Source: Schlesneria paludicola DSM 18645 (GTDB lineage: Bacteria; Planctomycetota; Planctomycetia; Planctomycetales; Planctomycetaceae). Taken from it: DNA of 64,000 nucleotides. The DNA lies in NCBI GenBank assembly GCA_945862235.1, contig CAMAYU010000002.1, positions 58,025-122,024 on the forward strand, in the 5' to 3' direction. Made by a program: the position numbers and the translations under genes. Below, in pieces: positions 37,851 through 46,620 of the stretch; the first letter of the stretch is position 1, and each line of letters opens with the position of its first letter. Under the pieces are notes generated by a model. That model ran no database searches. It saw nothing but the letters and a program-made list of their open reading frames with translations, and was not told where the DNA came from.

Positions 37851-40024
37851 TCACTCGGCGGGAGACGTAAACAAGCTGCGGAGGATGGCCAAAGGCGACG
37901 ACTCTTTGAAGAGTGTTGGCTCAGCGAACGCCAGCTCTTCCGCGATGAAGATCGCTTCGCACAGAGCCGGGTTGTCCGGTGAGAACGCGGCTGCAGAGAC
38001 GACGCGCTTGTCGGCAAGGGCTGTTCCGACCGACCAAGTTCCAGAGTTGAGTCCGACCATCCCAGAGGCGAACAATCAACTCTTCGTTACTGGCGAACGT
38101 CAACGCTCCAGGAGATGTGGGACAGCGGAGTGTCGTCTCGGTCTTTCCCGTGACGGAATTCGGCAGCGCGACCTCCCCGCGACCGTTCGACATCCAGTTG
38201 CCGCTAGCCACCGCCAGTTGTCGCCCGTCACCAAAGAAGCGAATGCAGTTCACGGCAGACGGATGGTGCGGCAGGTCGGCCAGCGATTCGCCCGTGATGC
38301 TATCCATCAGCAATCGTGATGCTATCCATCAGCAATACGGTGCCGTCGCGCCCTCCCACCGCGATGGTTTGGCCACCGGGTGAGTCTGCGACGGAATGCA
38401 GCGTGCCCCTGTGAGTCTGCACGGTTCGCAGTCGTTCGCCGCGCGACGAATCCCCAATAGTGACTCGTCCCTCCTGATCGACAGACGCGAACCATTCACC
38501 CTCCGGAGCGAACGTGACTGACGTGATTCGTCCTTTAGAAAGATCGGTCTCGTTGTTCGACGCTAATCGGTCAGCACGACGCGTCGAGCGGTCGTCGCCC
38601 GCACGACGAAGCGACCATCCGGTGAAGCGGCTGTGGACCAAATCGTTTCGCCTCGCATGGCGGGCACGCGCGAAGTCGATGTGGCAGTGGGGATGTCTGT
38701 GGACGGTGGAGTCGCTGGGAAAAGAATTGGCGAGATCGGTGTGTTGTCTCTCTTGGAGAGGAATTCATTTCGTTCAACATCGGCCAACAGCGGGGCTGAG
38801 TTGGTATCGACGACGAGCGGCGCGGAGCGGGCTGATCGCCGCAAGTTCGCAACGCTGGCCGAGCCGAACACAAACGGCTGCAACGGCAGCAACAGGGTCG
38901 CGACGAGCAGCGTCGCATAGCGAACCCGTTGCGAGAGCATTTGTGGGGAAGCACCACGCATGATCTTGGTCAGGCGGTGACGAATGAAATGAGCCTGACA
39001 CAAACTGCACGCGACCGGCGGCAACGCCCCACGTGACTCACACAGGTAGTCGATGGTTTCGAGCAGTGCCTCAGCGTACTGGCGAGGCGCGTGTGGGGAC
39101 TGACTGACAACCCACGCATCGCAGCACTCTTCTTCCGCCTCTTCGATCTGCTGCCGTGCCCACCAGACGACCGGATGCCACCAGAACAATCCGGTTGCAA
39201 GCAATTCCAACAGACGGACCTAGTGATCGCCTCGGGCGAAGTGAGCCAGTTCGTGAGTGAGTCGCGTCGCGCGGGCCTCGGCATCCAGACGCTCGGTAAG
39301 GTCCGACGGGAACAACAATTTTGCGTGCGAGCCACAGCCCCACAGTATGGGTGACACGGCCGCATCCACGATCAGTACGCGCGGCCCACGTCGCAGTCCC
39401 AACGCGGCGGCAAGTCGTCGCACTTGCTGCTGTAATGGGTCATCCGACTTCGCGTCGCGCGCTACACGCCGTTGGAATCGAACCGCGCGAAGGAGTTGCA
39501 CCGTGGTCCACGAGGCCACACCCGCCAACCAGATCGTCAGCAGCATCGACTTCAGATCGGGATGCTGGGCCCACGTGGTGACGAACGATGAAGCCGCGAA
39601 CGATTCCATTCCGCTCAAGACAACGTGCGGTCCGTCCCGCTGACGGGACGGGCCGCGACGCAAATCGTGGTCGCATGCAGAGCCTGAAAACTCTGGGCCG
39701 GACAACAATGCCTCCGCGTGAACCACCTGAGCCGCGGTTGCTGGCGTGTGTGCATCGCTCACGGAAGCGGCAGGCGAAGGAAGCAGTGTTTCGGTAGCAA
39801 CGTGCCCTGCATCGGTGGCCAACTCAGGGGTTGGCATCTCAATCGTTGGCACTTCAATTGCCACCGGCGACTTGCAATAGCGGCGGCGTGACGAACTTCA
39901 GCAGCACCAGCACCCAGACGACGTGGGTCCATGCGGGGCGTCGAGCCACTCGACGTACAACAATCGCCAGTGCGGCCAACGGCAGCGCCGTGAGAGCGTT
40001 CATCAGAGCGATGTTGAGAAGCAC
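37851..40024 (-). pseudogene. BlaR1/M56 peptidase-WD40 sensor protein, decayed
   Basis: N-terminal membrane part LLNIALMNALTALPLAALAI (GTG 40024 or ATG 40003) breaks near 39860 by a one-base shift. It continues VAIEVPTIEMPTPEL and LKSMLLTIWLAGVASWTTVQ to the M56 zinc motif HELAHFARGDH. A TAG at 39220-39222 sits where family members have Trp (DHWVR). Then VRLLELLATGLFWWHP, ECCDAWVV and a third membrane region. A second shift near 38565 leads into WD40-like repeats (RITSVTFAPEGEWFASVDQE), a 22-bp duplication (38293-38336) shifts the frame again, and another shift near 38040 reaches the end SPLAILRSLFTSPAE at 37851. At least five lesions. Confidence 0.88.
38293..38336. repeat. 22-bp tandem duplication inside the WD40 pseudogene
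   Basis: Two perfect adjacent copies of a 22-bp unit beginning CGTGATGCTATCCATCAGCA (38293-38314 and 38315-38336). Because 22 is not a multiple of 3, it shifts the WD40 frame. Confidence 0.95.
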
Positions 40025-40146
40025 GGTCTGGAAAACGGCCCCTTACAAAACTGACCTCTTTGGCTCTGCCTGCTCGTTCGCGAAAGAGTGCGTGGGCCTC
40101 TTCGAGTTTGAAACTAGACTCATTGAATCAAGTTCTCGTTCTTGCC

Positions 40147-40190
40147 TTCTGAGTCGCCTTTATCGCTCCGCGTGAAGGCGACTTTGGTCA
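40147..40190. repeat. hairpin between blaI and the blaR1 pseudogene
   Basis: GAGTCGCCTTTATCGCTCCG followed by CGTGAAGGCGACTTTGG forms a stem of about 11 bp. A similar CTTTCGCTCCGCGAAAG hairpin is at 34641-34658. Confidence 0.65.
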
Positions 40191-40244
40191 AAGGCGAAGC
40201 CCTCGCGGCAGTATTTGGAACGCACCGACTTCGTTTCCAGGCCG

Positions 40245-40640
40245 CTACTTCTTTTTCTTGCCCTGATCCAATTCATCCAACAACCCGCGCAGCGACTGGC
40301 GTTCCTCGGCTGTCAGCCCGCGTGCTTTCACGAGGCTGGTCAGCAGCGGATGAATCTCACCCGCACACAGCTTGTCCGCCGTGTTCTGCAACCGCCGCAC
40401 GATCAACTCATCGCGTTCGATGGCCGCCGAGAATTGGTGCGGCCACGTTGTACGGTTCCGCGTCACGCAGTGCTTGGCCTCGAGCCGCTCCAACAGCTTC
40501 TGCACCGTCGCGGTGAGCGACAGCGACGCCTCGGGATATAGTCGTCCGACCAGATCGCGAACCGTCGCGGTCTGCTGCTCCCAGAGAACCTGCAGAATGG
40601 ACAACTCGGCATCGGTAACATCTTGTGGCGTGCGTGCCAT
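40245..40640 (-). CDS. blaI: BlaI/MecI/CopY-family transcriptional repressor
   Basis: 131 residues, intact. Winged-helix N-terminus DVTDAELSILQVLWEQQTAT, recognition helix LSLTATVQKLLERLEAKHCV, and a C-terminal dimerisation helix region ending in KKKK. In this family the repressor is cleaved or released when the membrane metallopeptidase BlaR1 senses a signal. The partner blaR1-like gene immediately downstream is destroyed, so this repressor appears orphaned. Planctomycete homologues are common and need not concern beta-lactam resistance. Confidence 0.92.
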   Translation of the reverse strand: MARTPQDVTDAELSILQVLWEQQTATVRDLVGRLYPEASLSLTATVQKLLERLEAKHCVTRNRTTWPHQFSAAIERDELIVRRLQNTADKLCAGEIHPLLTSLVKARGLTAEERQSLRGLLDELDQGKKKK

Positions 40641-40699
40641 CGTGGTTTCTCAGTCCTAAAAATCGGTAGGCAGTCGGGGCGGGTTGAACGGGCGACAAT

Positions 40700-40968
40700 T
40701 TACAGACGCGGCGTCTGTGCCTCAAGCTCCGTTTTAAATCTTACTTGCAATCGGTGAGAGTCGGCGGCGTGATCGGCCAGCCAGTAGGGATCGACCGGCT
40801 GGCCGACGATGCCTGACGTGCGTGCCTCTTTCCAAACTTCCTTGCCGTCGAGCGAGACGCGTATCTCCGCACTCCCCAGTCGGACGAGGCTGTATCGCCA
40901 ACGCGGCGTCTGTTCATCGGCATGAGCTTGGATTTGGATTACGACTTCGAGGTTCGTGCCATGTGCTA
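40700..40968 (-). pseudogene. C-terminal remnant of an unidentified gene next to the IS630 fragment
   Basis: On the minus strand one frame reads GTNLEVVIQIQAHADEQTPR, WRYSLVRLGSAEIRVSLDGK, EVWKEARTSGIVGQPVDPYW and so on to a TAA at 40700. It looks like genuine protein but has no start and stops being coding at the right end of the IS630 element (40969). I do not recognise the family. The palindrome ACAGACGCGGCGTCTGT overlaps its stop. Confidence 0.45.
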
Positions 40969-41643
40969 GTGTCGTGTCTCACTTAGATGGGATCTTATTG
41001 AGCGAGGCTCGGGCGCGGGTAACTTTGGCGAGGATGTCTTCGGCTTTCTTGGTCCAGACAAATGCTTTTGGGTGAGCGTTGTGATGTGCGATGTAGTCCC
41101 GAATCGCCTGTTCCAGTTCGGCCACGCTACGGAAGACGCCGTTGCGAATGCGGTCTTGGGTGATGTCGTGGAACGAGCGTTCGATCACATTCAACCACGA
41201 ACTGTTGGTGGGCGTGAAATGGATGTGAAAGCGCCGATGTCGCTTCAGCCACTTCAAGACGTTGGGATGCTTGTGCGTGGCGTAGTTGCCGATGATCAGA
41301 TGCAGGTCCAAGTTCGGTGGCGTCTCGGCATCGATCTTCTTCAGAAACCTGATCCACTCTTGATGCCGATGTTGTGGCAGGCATTCCGCGATGATTCGAC
41401 CCTGCGCCAATTCGATGGCCGCGAACAGCGTGGTCGTGCCGTTGCGTTTGTAGTCGTGCGTCAGCGTCTTGAGTCGGCCGGGGAACAGCGGCAGCCTCTT
41501 CTGCGTCCGGTCGAGGGCTTGGATCGGACTCTTCTCATCGCACGATAGCACCAGCGCGTTCTCGGGCGGATTGAGGTACAGCCCACGACATCGACCCGCT
41601 TCTCGGCGAACCACGGATCGTTCGAGACCTTGAACGATTTCAC
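40969..41643 (-). mobile_element. IS630-family insertion sequence remnant
   Basis: Encodes the C-terminal half of a Tc1/mariner-IS630 transposase: [14 protein letters not shown], then a one-base shift near 41581, then [51 protein letters not shown] and [15 protein letters not shown], stop at 40979. The first Asp (CDEKS) and last Glu (VIER) of DDE are present, but the middle Asp (normally DNYATHK) is Gly (GGC). The 5' half is missing; the left border runs directly into a DUF1553 coding sequence. A TA dinucleotide flanks the right end (40967-40968), as expected for this family. It cannot move by itself. Confidence 0.85.
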
Positions 41644-43117
41644 GCGAGGCGGCCTGCTGAACGTCGCCAGATACAACGTCGTCAGCTTGGCTTCCGTGTC
41701 GAGGACCAGCGCGTCGAGCACTCCGCGCAACGTGCGGCTTTGATCGAGGTCGGTCGCCTCCTTCGTCAATCGACCATTCATCAACAGCAACGTTTGAGGG
41801 GTCCCGGCGCGAAACTCTTCGGGGTTGTTCGAGGCTGCTTCGTTCATGCGCGAGATCAATTGGGCGTGCCGCCCGTTGAACCGAGGGCTTCCGTCCGCAC
41901 GAGCGACGGGCAATGAAAGGGCCTTCTCCAATGAGTCGAAGACCTGCTCTGGCGACAGCGGTGTGATGGGCCTCAACCTTCGAGGGGGTTCGGTGGTCGT
42001 GTCGTCCCGTGCGACACACTCACGCTGATAAAGCTGACTCGTGCAGATGCCGGCGATCAACCACCGCATGTCGAACTGTTGTTCGACGAACAGTTTGGCG
42101 AGGTCATCCAAAACGCGGCGTTCGGCGGGTGAAGCGGTGTCGAGATCATCGACCGCATCCGTCAGCCGGCGTCCGATCAGGTGTTGCCAGACGCGATTCA
42201 CAACCGTCGCTGCGAACTGCGAATTCTCACCGGAGACGACCCAATCGGCGAGAGCCTCGCGCGGCGTCTTGTCTTTCGGAATCTTCGTCTCGGAGCTGCC
42301 GAGGAACGTGGCGGTGTAATCAACGGCACCGTTCTCGGGACGAATCGTCGTGGTCGAGGAATTGCCGATGACTCCCCCTTTGATTCCATTGAAGAACGCG
42401 GCCAAGCCCCAGAAGTCTTGTTGTTTCCACGAGGCAAACGGGTGGTTGTGACACTCAGCACACTCCATGCGAACACCAAGAAACACACGCGACACAGAAC
42501 TCGCCGCCGTCTCGGGCTTGCCACCAATGGTTTGAAAGACCAGCGGTGGCCCACCGCTGGTTATGCCGAACCGCGTATTGACGACCGGCATCGCCTGAGT
42601 CTCATTCTTGGCCGTGATCAGTTTGCGAGCCAACTCGTCATACGGCACGTTGGTCGCGAACTGCTCCTTCAACCACGGTTCGAGACCAATGGCCGCCAAT
42701 GCCTCGGGACTGTTTCCCGGCACCATCATCCGTCGCCACACCGTCGCCCGATGAGCGGCCGTTCGTTCTGAATACTTTTCTGGCCGACGCCCGTTGTTGA
42801 GCAGCCGATCGACCAACATCCCTCGTCGATGCAGGCTCGTCTGTTCGAGATAGTCCCGCGCTTCGGACACACTCAGGATCGCCCCCGTCAAATCGAGATG
42901 CGTCCGTTTGAGAAATGCCGCGTCGTCCACGATCTCAGTCGGGACAATCTTGGACCCTTGCCACGCTTCGCCAAATCGCCCGTCGATCCAATTCGAGAGA
43001 CATCTCGGATGTCAGACGCGACGCGACATCCTTGGCCGAGTCTGGCGGTTCTCCGCCGAGAACCAATCCACTCAGGCAAACGAATGCAAACACCGAACAG
43101 TTGGTACTGACGGACAT
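41644..43117 (-). pseudogene. DUF1549/DUF1553 exported protein, frameshifted and truncated
   Basis: A signal peptide (MSVSTNCSVFAFVCLSGLVL, start 43117, GGAG upstream) leads to MSLELDRRAIW, where the frame breaks near 42980. The next frame reads FGEAWQGSKIVPTEIVDDAA then FLKRTHLDLTG (DUF1549), VFLGVRMECAECHNHPFASW, and DUF1553 motifs [40 protein letters not shown] and [12 protein letters not shown]. At that point it runs into IS630 sequence, losing its last few dozen residues. The CAECH motif may bind haem. No DUF1501 partner is adjacent. Confidence 0.85.
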
Positions 43118-43440
43118 CGGCTCGTGTCTCCGCACGGGTTGGAACCGATCGAATCGATCAACCTTGGCCATGCGTTCTAAAGACGCGATGACTGCATCAA
43201 CGTTGCCAACCATAGGCGCGGTGTCTGGCGTGTCGAGCGGTAGTTCGAGATTCTTTTTCGAAGAGCGCAGACGCGGTCGCGGCTCTGGCGGCGTTATCCC
43301 TGTGCGGAAGCAAGGGGCTGGGTTCACAGTCGCCGGGCAGTGCAACGATCACCGGTTGAGAACACGTCGAAAGCCAACGGGAAGTTCGTGGCTGCCATGT
43401 TGCCAGAGAGACGCACCGGGGCCATGCTTGCAGAGCGGAC
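43118..43440. other. gap without supported gene
   Basis: 323 bp between the signal-peptide start of the DUF1549 pseudogene and the stop of the next gene. Frames cross it, but none shows recognisable protein content; no palindrome or terminator was found. Confidence 0.4.
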
Positions 43441-44079
43441 TCACGCGGGGCAAGGCGAAGGGACCATCGAAGCAACTCGCCCCAACTCGGCTTCTGTCAG
43501 CAACCCCTTCAGCCGCGTGAGCATGTGCGGAGACGTGTGCCAACGGCCGAGAACATCGAACATCGAACCGAGCCTCTTCGGATCGACTCCCATCTCCAGT
43601 TTCTGCTGCACCGATTCGTCAGGTGGCAGATCAAGAAACTGACTGATGAGTAGAAAGTCCCCATCGTTGGGCATTTCGAGATAGAGCAACCGCAGTTCGC
43701 GAGACAGGTAGGCATCGACGGGGACGGCCAGCTCGAGTGGTCCGCCACGCATGTGCTTCGCAAACACTTCGGGGTCTTGCTCAACGAGTCGTGCGGCGGC
43801 TTCGCACACTGCATAGACAACGCTCTCATCGACGAGATCCGCAGGATGAACATCCCGGCTGAGATGCTTTTGCCAAGTGGAGGCCAGCAGGTCCAATTGC
43901 ACTTGCGCCGGAACTTCGCGCAGAAACGGGACTTCGCCCAAGTAACCGTAAGCGTCCGGAAGGGCACTCGCGTGGACTCGGTGGAAACAAAGCCGCTCGA
44001 AGGTTTCGCAGAAGGCCACGCGAAACGCGACATAACTGAGCAGCGACTGGGGCAGCGGTGTTTGGCAGATCTTGAGCAT
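43441..44079 (-). CDS. conserved-looking protein of unknown function
   Basis: 212 residues from the ATG at 44079: MLKICQTPLPQSLLSYVAFR, a Cys/His-containing segment FCETFERLCFHRVHA, LLASTWQKHLSRDVHPADLV, DESVVYAVCEAAARLVEQDP, RELRLLYLEMPNDGDFLLIS and a C-terminal helix. It looks soluble and mainly helical, with no signal peptide in this reading. I do not recognise a family. Codon pattern and low stop density support coding. The longer frame to 44397 adds 106 residues of Arg/Cys-rich, non-protein-like sequence and is not accepted. Confidence 0.7.
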   Translation of the reverse strand: MLKICQTPLPQSLLSYVAFRVAFCETFERLCFHRVHASALPDAYGYLGEVPFLREVPAQVQLDLLASTWQKHLSRDVHPADLVDESVVYAVCEAAARLVEQDPEVFAKHMRGGPLELAVPVDAYLSRELRLLYLEMPNDGDFLLISQFLDLPPDESVQQKLEMGVDPKRLGSMFDVLGRWHTSPHMLTRLKGLLTEAELGRVASMVPSPCPA

Positions 44080-44357
44080 GTTTTCACTTTGGCCACGAAC
44101 ACTGACCAAACACAAGTCGCGAATCCGGAAAATGTGAACGAAGGCCAGCGCTGCGATGCACGCGACCGGCGCGAATCGCCCTGTCAGACAACTCGCTGCA
44201 ATCGGCAGGCAGAACCTGTCCGCGCAACTTGGCAACTGTGAGCGACGACCGGAGCGGTCAAACCGAACGGATCGGGCTGTTGACGATTCGCATCGCGAGC
44301 GATCAGCCTGCTGAAAAACGTAGAGCGGCCTGCTCACAGCCTGCTCGACAACAGCAA
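44080..44357. other. gap with remnant of a family D repeat
   Basis: 278 bp. Around 44304-44350, ATCAGCCTGCTGAAAAACGT and a second CAGCCTGCTCGACAAC resemble the ends of family D palindromes (12733, 19090), but the interior is gone. No gene seen. Confidence 0.5.
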
Positions 44358-45431
44358 TCACTCGGACGAGTACCACCGATCGAGGACCCCACGCCACTCG
44401 TCCAAGTTGCGAGCCGTTGCGAACGCATTACGAACCTCGGCGTGCTGTGGATGGAGTCTCGCGAACTTGATCCCGAACATTCGCATGGTCGAGTTCACAG
44501 CGGAGGCATCACTGTTCAATGCGCACAGCTCGCACTGCATCACCATCACGCGGCGCTGTTCCGTGAGACTCGGTTCCGGAAGAGGATGTCCGGCCACCAA
44601 AGCCCGCGCCTGCTGAAAAATCCACGGGTTGCCGATCGCGCCGCGCGCGGCCGAAACTCCATCAACACCCGTGTAGGTCAGCATGTCGAGACACGCCTGC
44701 GCGGTGAACACGTCGCCACTGCCGATGATCGTGCGCGATCCCGCGTGCTGTTTGACCTCACGCAGAAAGTCCCAGTTGCTCGGCCCGACGTACTTCTGTT
44801 CGACCGTGCGGCCATGCACGGTGATCGCCGCCGCGCCGCGAGCGAACGCGCCATCCAAGATGCGATAAAAGCGATCGCGACTTTCAGCCGAGTCATCAAT
44901 CCCGCGCCGCATCTTGAGCGTGACCGGGATTGCGGACGGAACGGCGTCTCTCACACGCGCCACAATCTCTAACGCGACCTCGGGCTGACTGAGGTGATAA
45001 CCGCCACGACAGCCTCCCACCGCCGTCTTCACCGGGCAGCCGAAGTTGATGTCGATCACATCGAACCCCGCCGAAACCAGCTTCTGTGCGGCAGGCCCAA
45101 AGTCGTCTGGATTCGATCCCATCAGTTGCCCACCGACCGGATGCTCTTCGTCCGCGATGAACAAGTGATGTCGCGTCCGGGTGCGGTTCTTCAGTTCGAG
45201 AATGAACTTGTCGATCATGACCTCGGCCAACGTGTACGGTGCGCCGAGCCTCCGTGCCACGATCCGCATCGGCCCGTCGCTGTATCCGCTGAGCGCCGCC
45301 TGAACGACTGGAAAGCCGATCGGCACCGAACCAATTCTGAGCGACGGCAACTCACGCGGCAGTGTCCGCACATCGGCCTGAGTCCGGATGGGGGGCGGGA
45401 GTGTTTCGAGAATGGAAGTGGCGTTCGTCAT
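44358..45431 (-). CDS. tRNA-dihydrouridine synthase
   Basis: 357 residues, FMN-dependent Dus family TIM barrel (DusB-like order). Visible: VVQAALSGYSDGPMRIVARR, QLMGSNPDDFGPAAQKL, VIDINFGCPVKTAVGGCRGG with the catalytic Cys in FGCP, VTLKMRRGIDD, AAITVHGRTVEQKYVGPSNW, IGSGDVFTAQACLDML and GVSAARGAIGNPWIFQQA. The ATG at 45431 gives the family length. Divergent from prs. Confidence 0.92.
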   Translation of the reverse strand: MTNATSILETLPPPIRTQADVRTLPRELPSLRIGSVPIGFPVVQAALSGYSDGPMRIVARRLGAPYTLAEVMIDKFILELKNRTRTRHHLFIADEEHPVGGQLMGSNPDDFGPAAQKLVSAGFDVIDINFGCPVKTAVGGCRGGYHLSQPEVALEIVARVRDAVPSAIPVTLKMRRGIDDSAESRDRFYRILDGAFARGAAAITVHGRTVEQKYVGPSNWDFLREVKQHAGSRTIIGSGDVFTAQACLDMLTYTGVDGVSAARGAIGNPWIFQQARALVAGHPLPEPSLTEQRRVMVMQCELCALNSDASAVNSTMRMFGIKFARLHPQHAEVRNAFATARNLDEWRGVLDRWYSSE

Positions 45432-45587
45432 GGAGGCGATTGTGTCGATGGGACGCCGTATTGGGAACGCCGCGCTGAACGTCCACTGAAAGTCGCAGGG
45501 CGGCTTGCGTTCATGCGGACCTTGGTTGAGAATGCCGCCGCCTTCCAAACCCCGCCTATTCCCTTCGCATGGCCTCCGAATTCATTC

Positions 45588-46535
45588 ATGTACGACGAAC
45601 TTTGCATCCTGAGTGGCCGAGCGAATCCTCCTCTTGCGGTCGAGATCGCCGCTTATCTTCGAGTCGATCTGGGGGCGGTTGAACTGGGGAATTTTCCTGA
45701 TGGAGAAATCTCCGTTCGACTCGATCAAAACGTGCGAGGGCGTGATGTCTTCCTCGTCCAACCGACCGGCCCTTCCGTCAACGAAAACTTGATGGAGTTG
45801 CTGATCTTGATCGATACTTGCAAGCGAGCAAGTGCCGCTCGCATCACCGCCGTCATGCCCTACTTCGGCTACGCACGGCAGGATCGCAAGGACATGGGCC
45901 GAGTCCCGATCACGGCGAAGCTGGTCGCGAATCTCATCACCAAAGCCGGAGCCGACCGCGTGCTGGCAATGGACCTCCATGCCGCTCAGATTCAGGGCTT
46001 CTTCGATTGCCCCGTCGATCACCTCTACGCCGCTCCGATCCTCGACGAGTACTTCCGGTCGCTGAATCTTCCCAAGGAGAACCTCGTCATCGTTAGCCCC
46101 GACGAAGGGAGCATCAAGCGATCACTGCAACACGTCGATCATCTCGGCGGCAGCTTCGCGATCGTCGATAAGCGCCGCGCGAATGCCTTCGAGACTCGCC
46201 AAGAGAACCTGATCGGCGGTCCCATTGAAGGGAAGGTCGCACTCATTTTTGACGACATGATCACGACGGCCGGTTCGATTGTGGGAGCCGTCAAAACAGT
46301 GTCGCAACACGGTGCAAGTCGCATCTACGTCGGAGCGACTCACGCCGTCCTCTGTGGCCAGGCGACCGAACGCCTGCGCGAAGCCCCGATCGAAGAGATC
46401 GTCGTCTCGAACAGCCTCCAACTTCGCCCCGAACAGATGCTCCCGAACATGCGAGTCATCTCCGTCGCCCCGCTCTTGGGCGAAGCCATCCGCCGCATCC
46501 ACCGCAATCAGTCGGTCAGCTATCTGTTTGATTAA
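45588..46535 (+). CDS. prs: ribose-phosphate pyrophosphokinase (PRPP synthetase)
   Basis: 315 residues from the ATG at 45588 (MYDELCILSGRANPPLAVEI). It makes PRPP from ribose-5-P and ATP for nucleotide, His and Trp synthesis. Diagnostic: NFPDGEISVRLDQNVRGRDV, PYFGYARQDRK, MDLHAAQIQGFFDCPVDHLY, IVSPDEGSIKRS and the PRPP loop LIFDDMITTAGSIVGAV. The long upstream extension of the frame overlaps the divergent dus gene and is not coding. Weak ribosome site. Confidence 0.96.
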   Translation: MYDELCILSGRANPPLAVEIAAYLRVDLGAVELGNFPDGEISVRLDQNVRGRDVFLVQPTGPSVNENLMELLILIDTCKRASAARITAVMPYFGYARQDRKDMGRVPITAKLVANLITKAGADRVLAMDLHAAQIQGFFDCPVDHLYAAPILDEYFRSLNLPKENLVIVSPDEGSIKRSLQHVDHLGGSFAIVDKRRANAFETRQENLIGGPIEGKVALIFDDMITTAGSIVGAVKTVSQHGASRIYVGATHAVLCGQATERLREAPIEEIVVSNSLQLRPEQMLPNMRVISVAPLLGEAIRRIHRNQSVSYLFD

Positions 46536-46620
46536 TTGATTAACCTCGCGACTTTGGGCTGTCGCGCTCAACACTGTTCGCGACGAGCTAAAGGCCGCTC
46601 GTTTACGAGGCCCGCTCATC

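Noticed and set aside
37123..39222. Possible recoding of TAG as Trp, since two TAG codons sit at likely Trp positions
   Set aside because: TAG ends intact genes here (glgC), and the same loci also carry TAA, frameshifts and a duplication, so decay is the simpler explanation.
43441..44397. The long form (318 residues) of the unknown protein ending at 43441
   Set aside because: The 106 extra N-terminal residues are Arg/Cys-rich and unlike the rest, and they run into the family D remnant; the ATG at 44079 is preferred.
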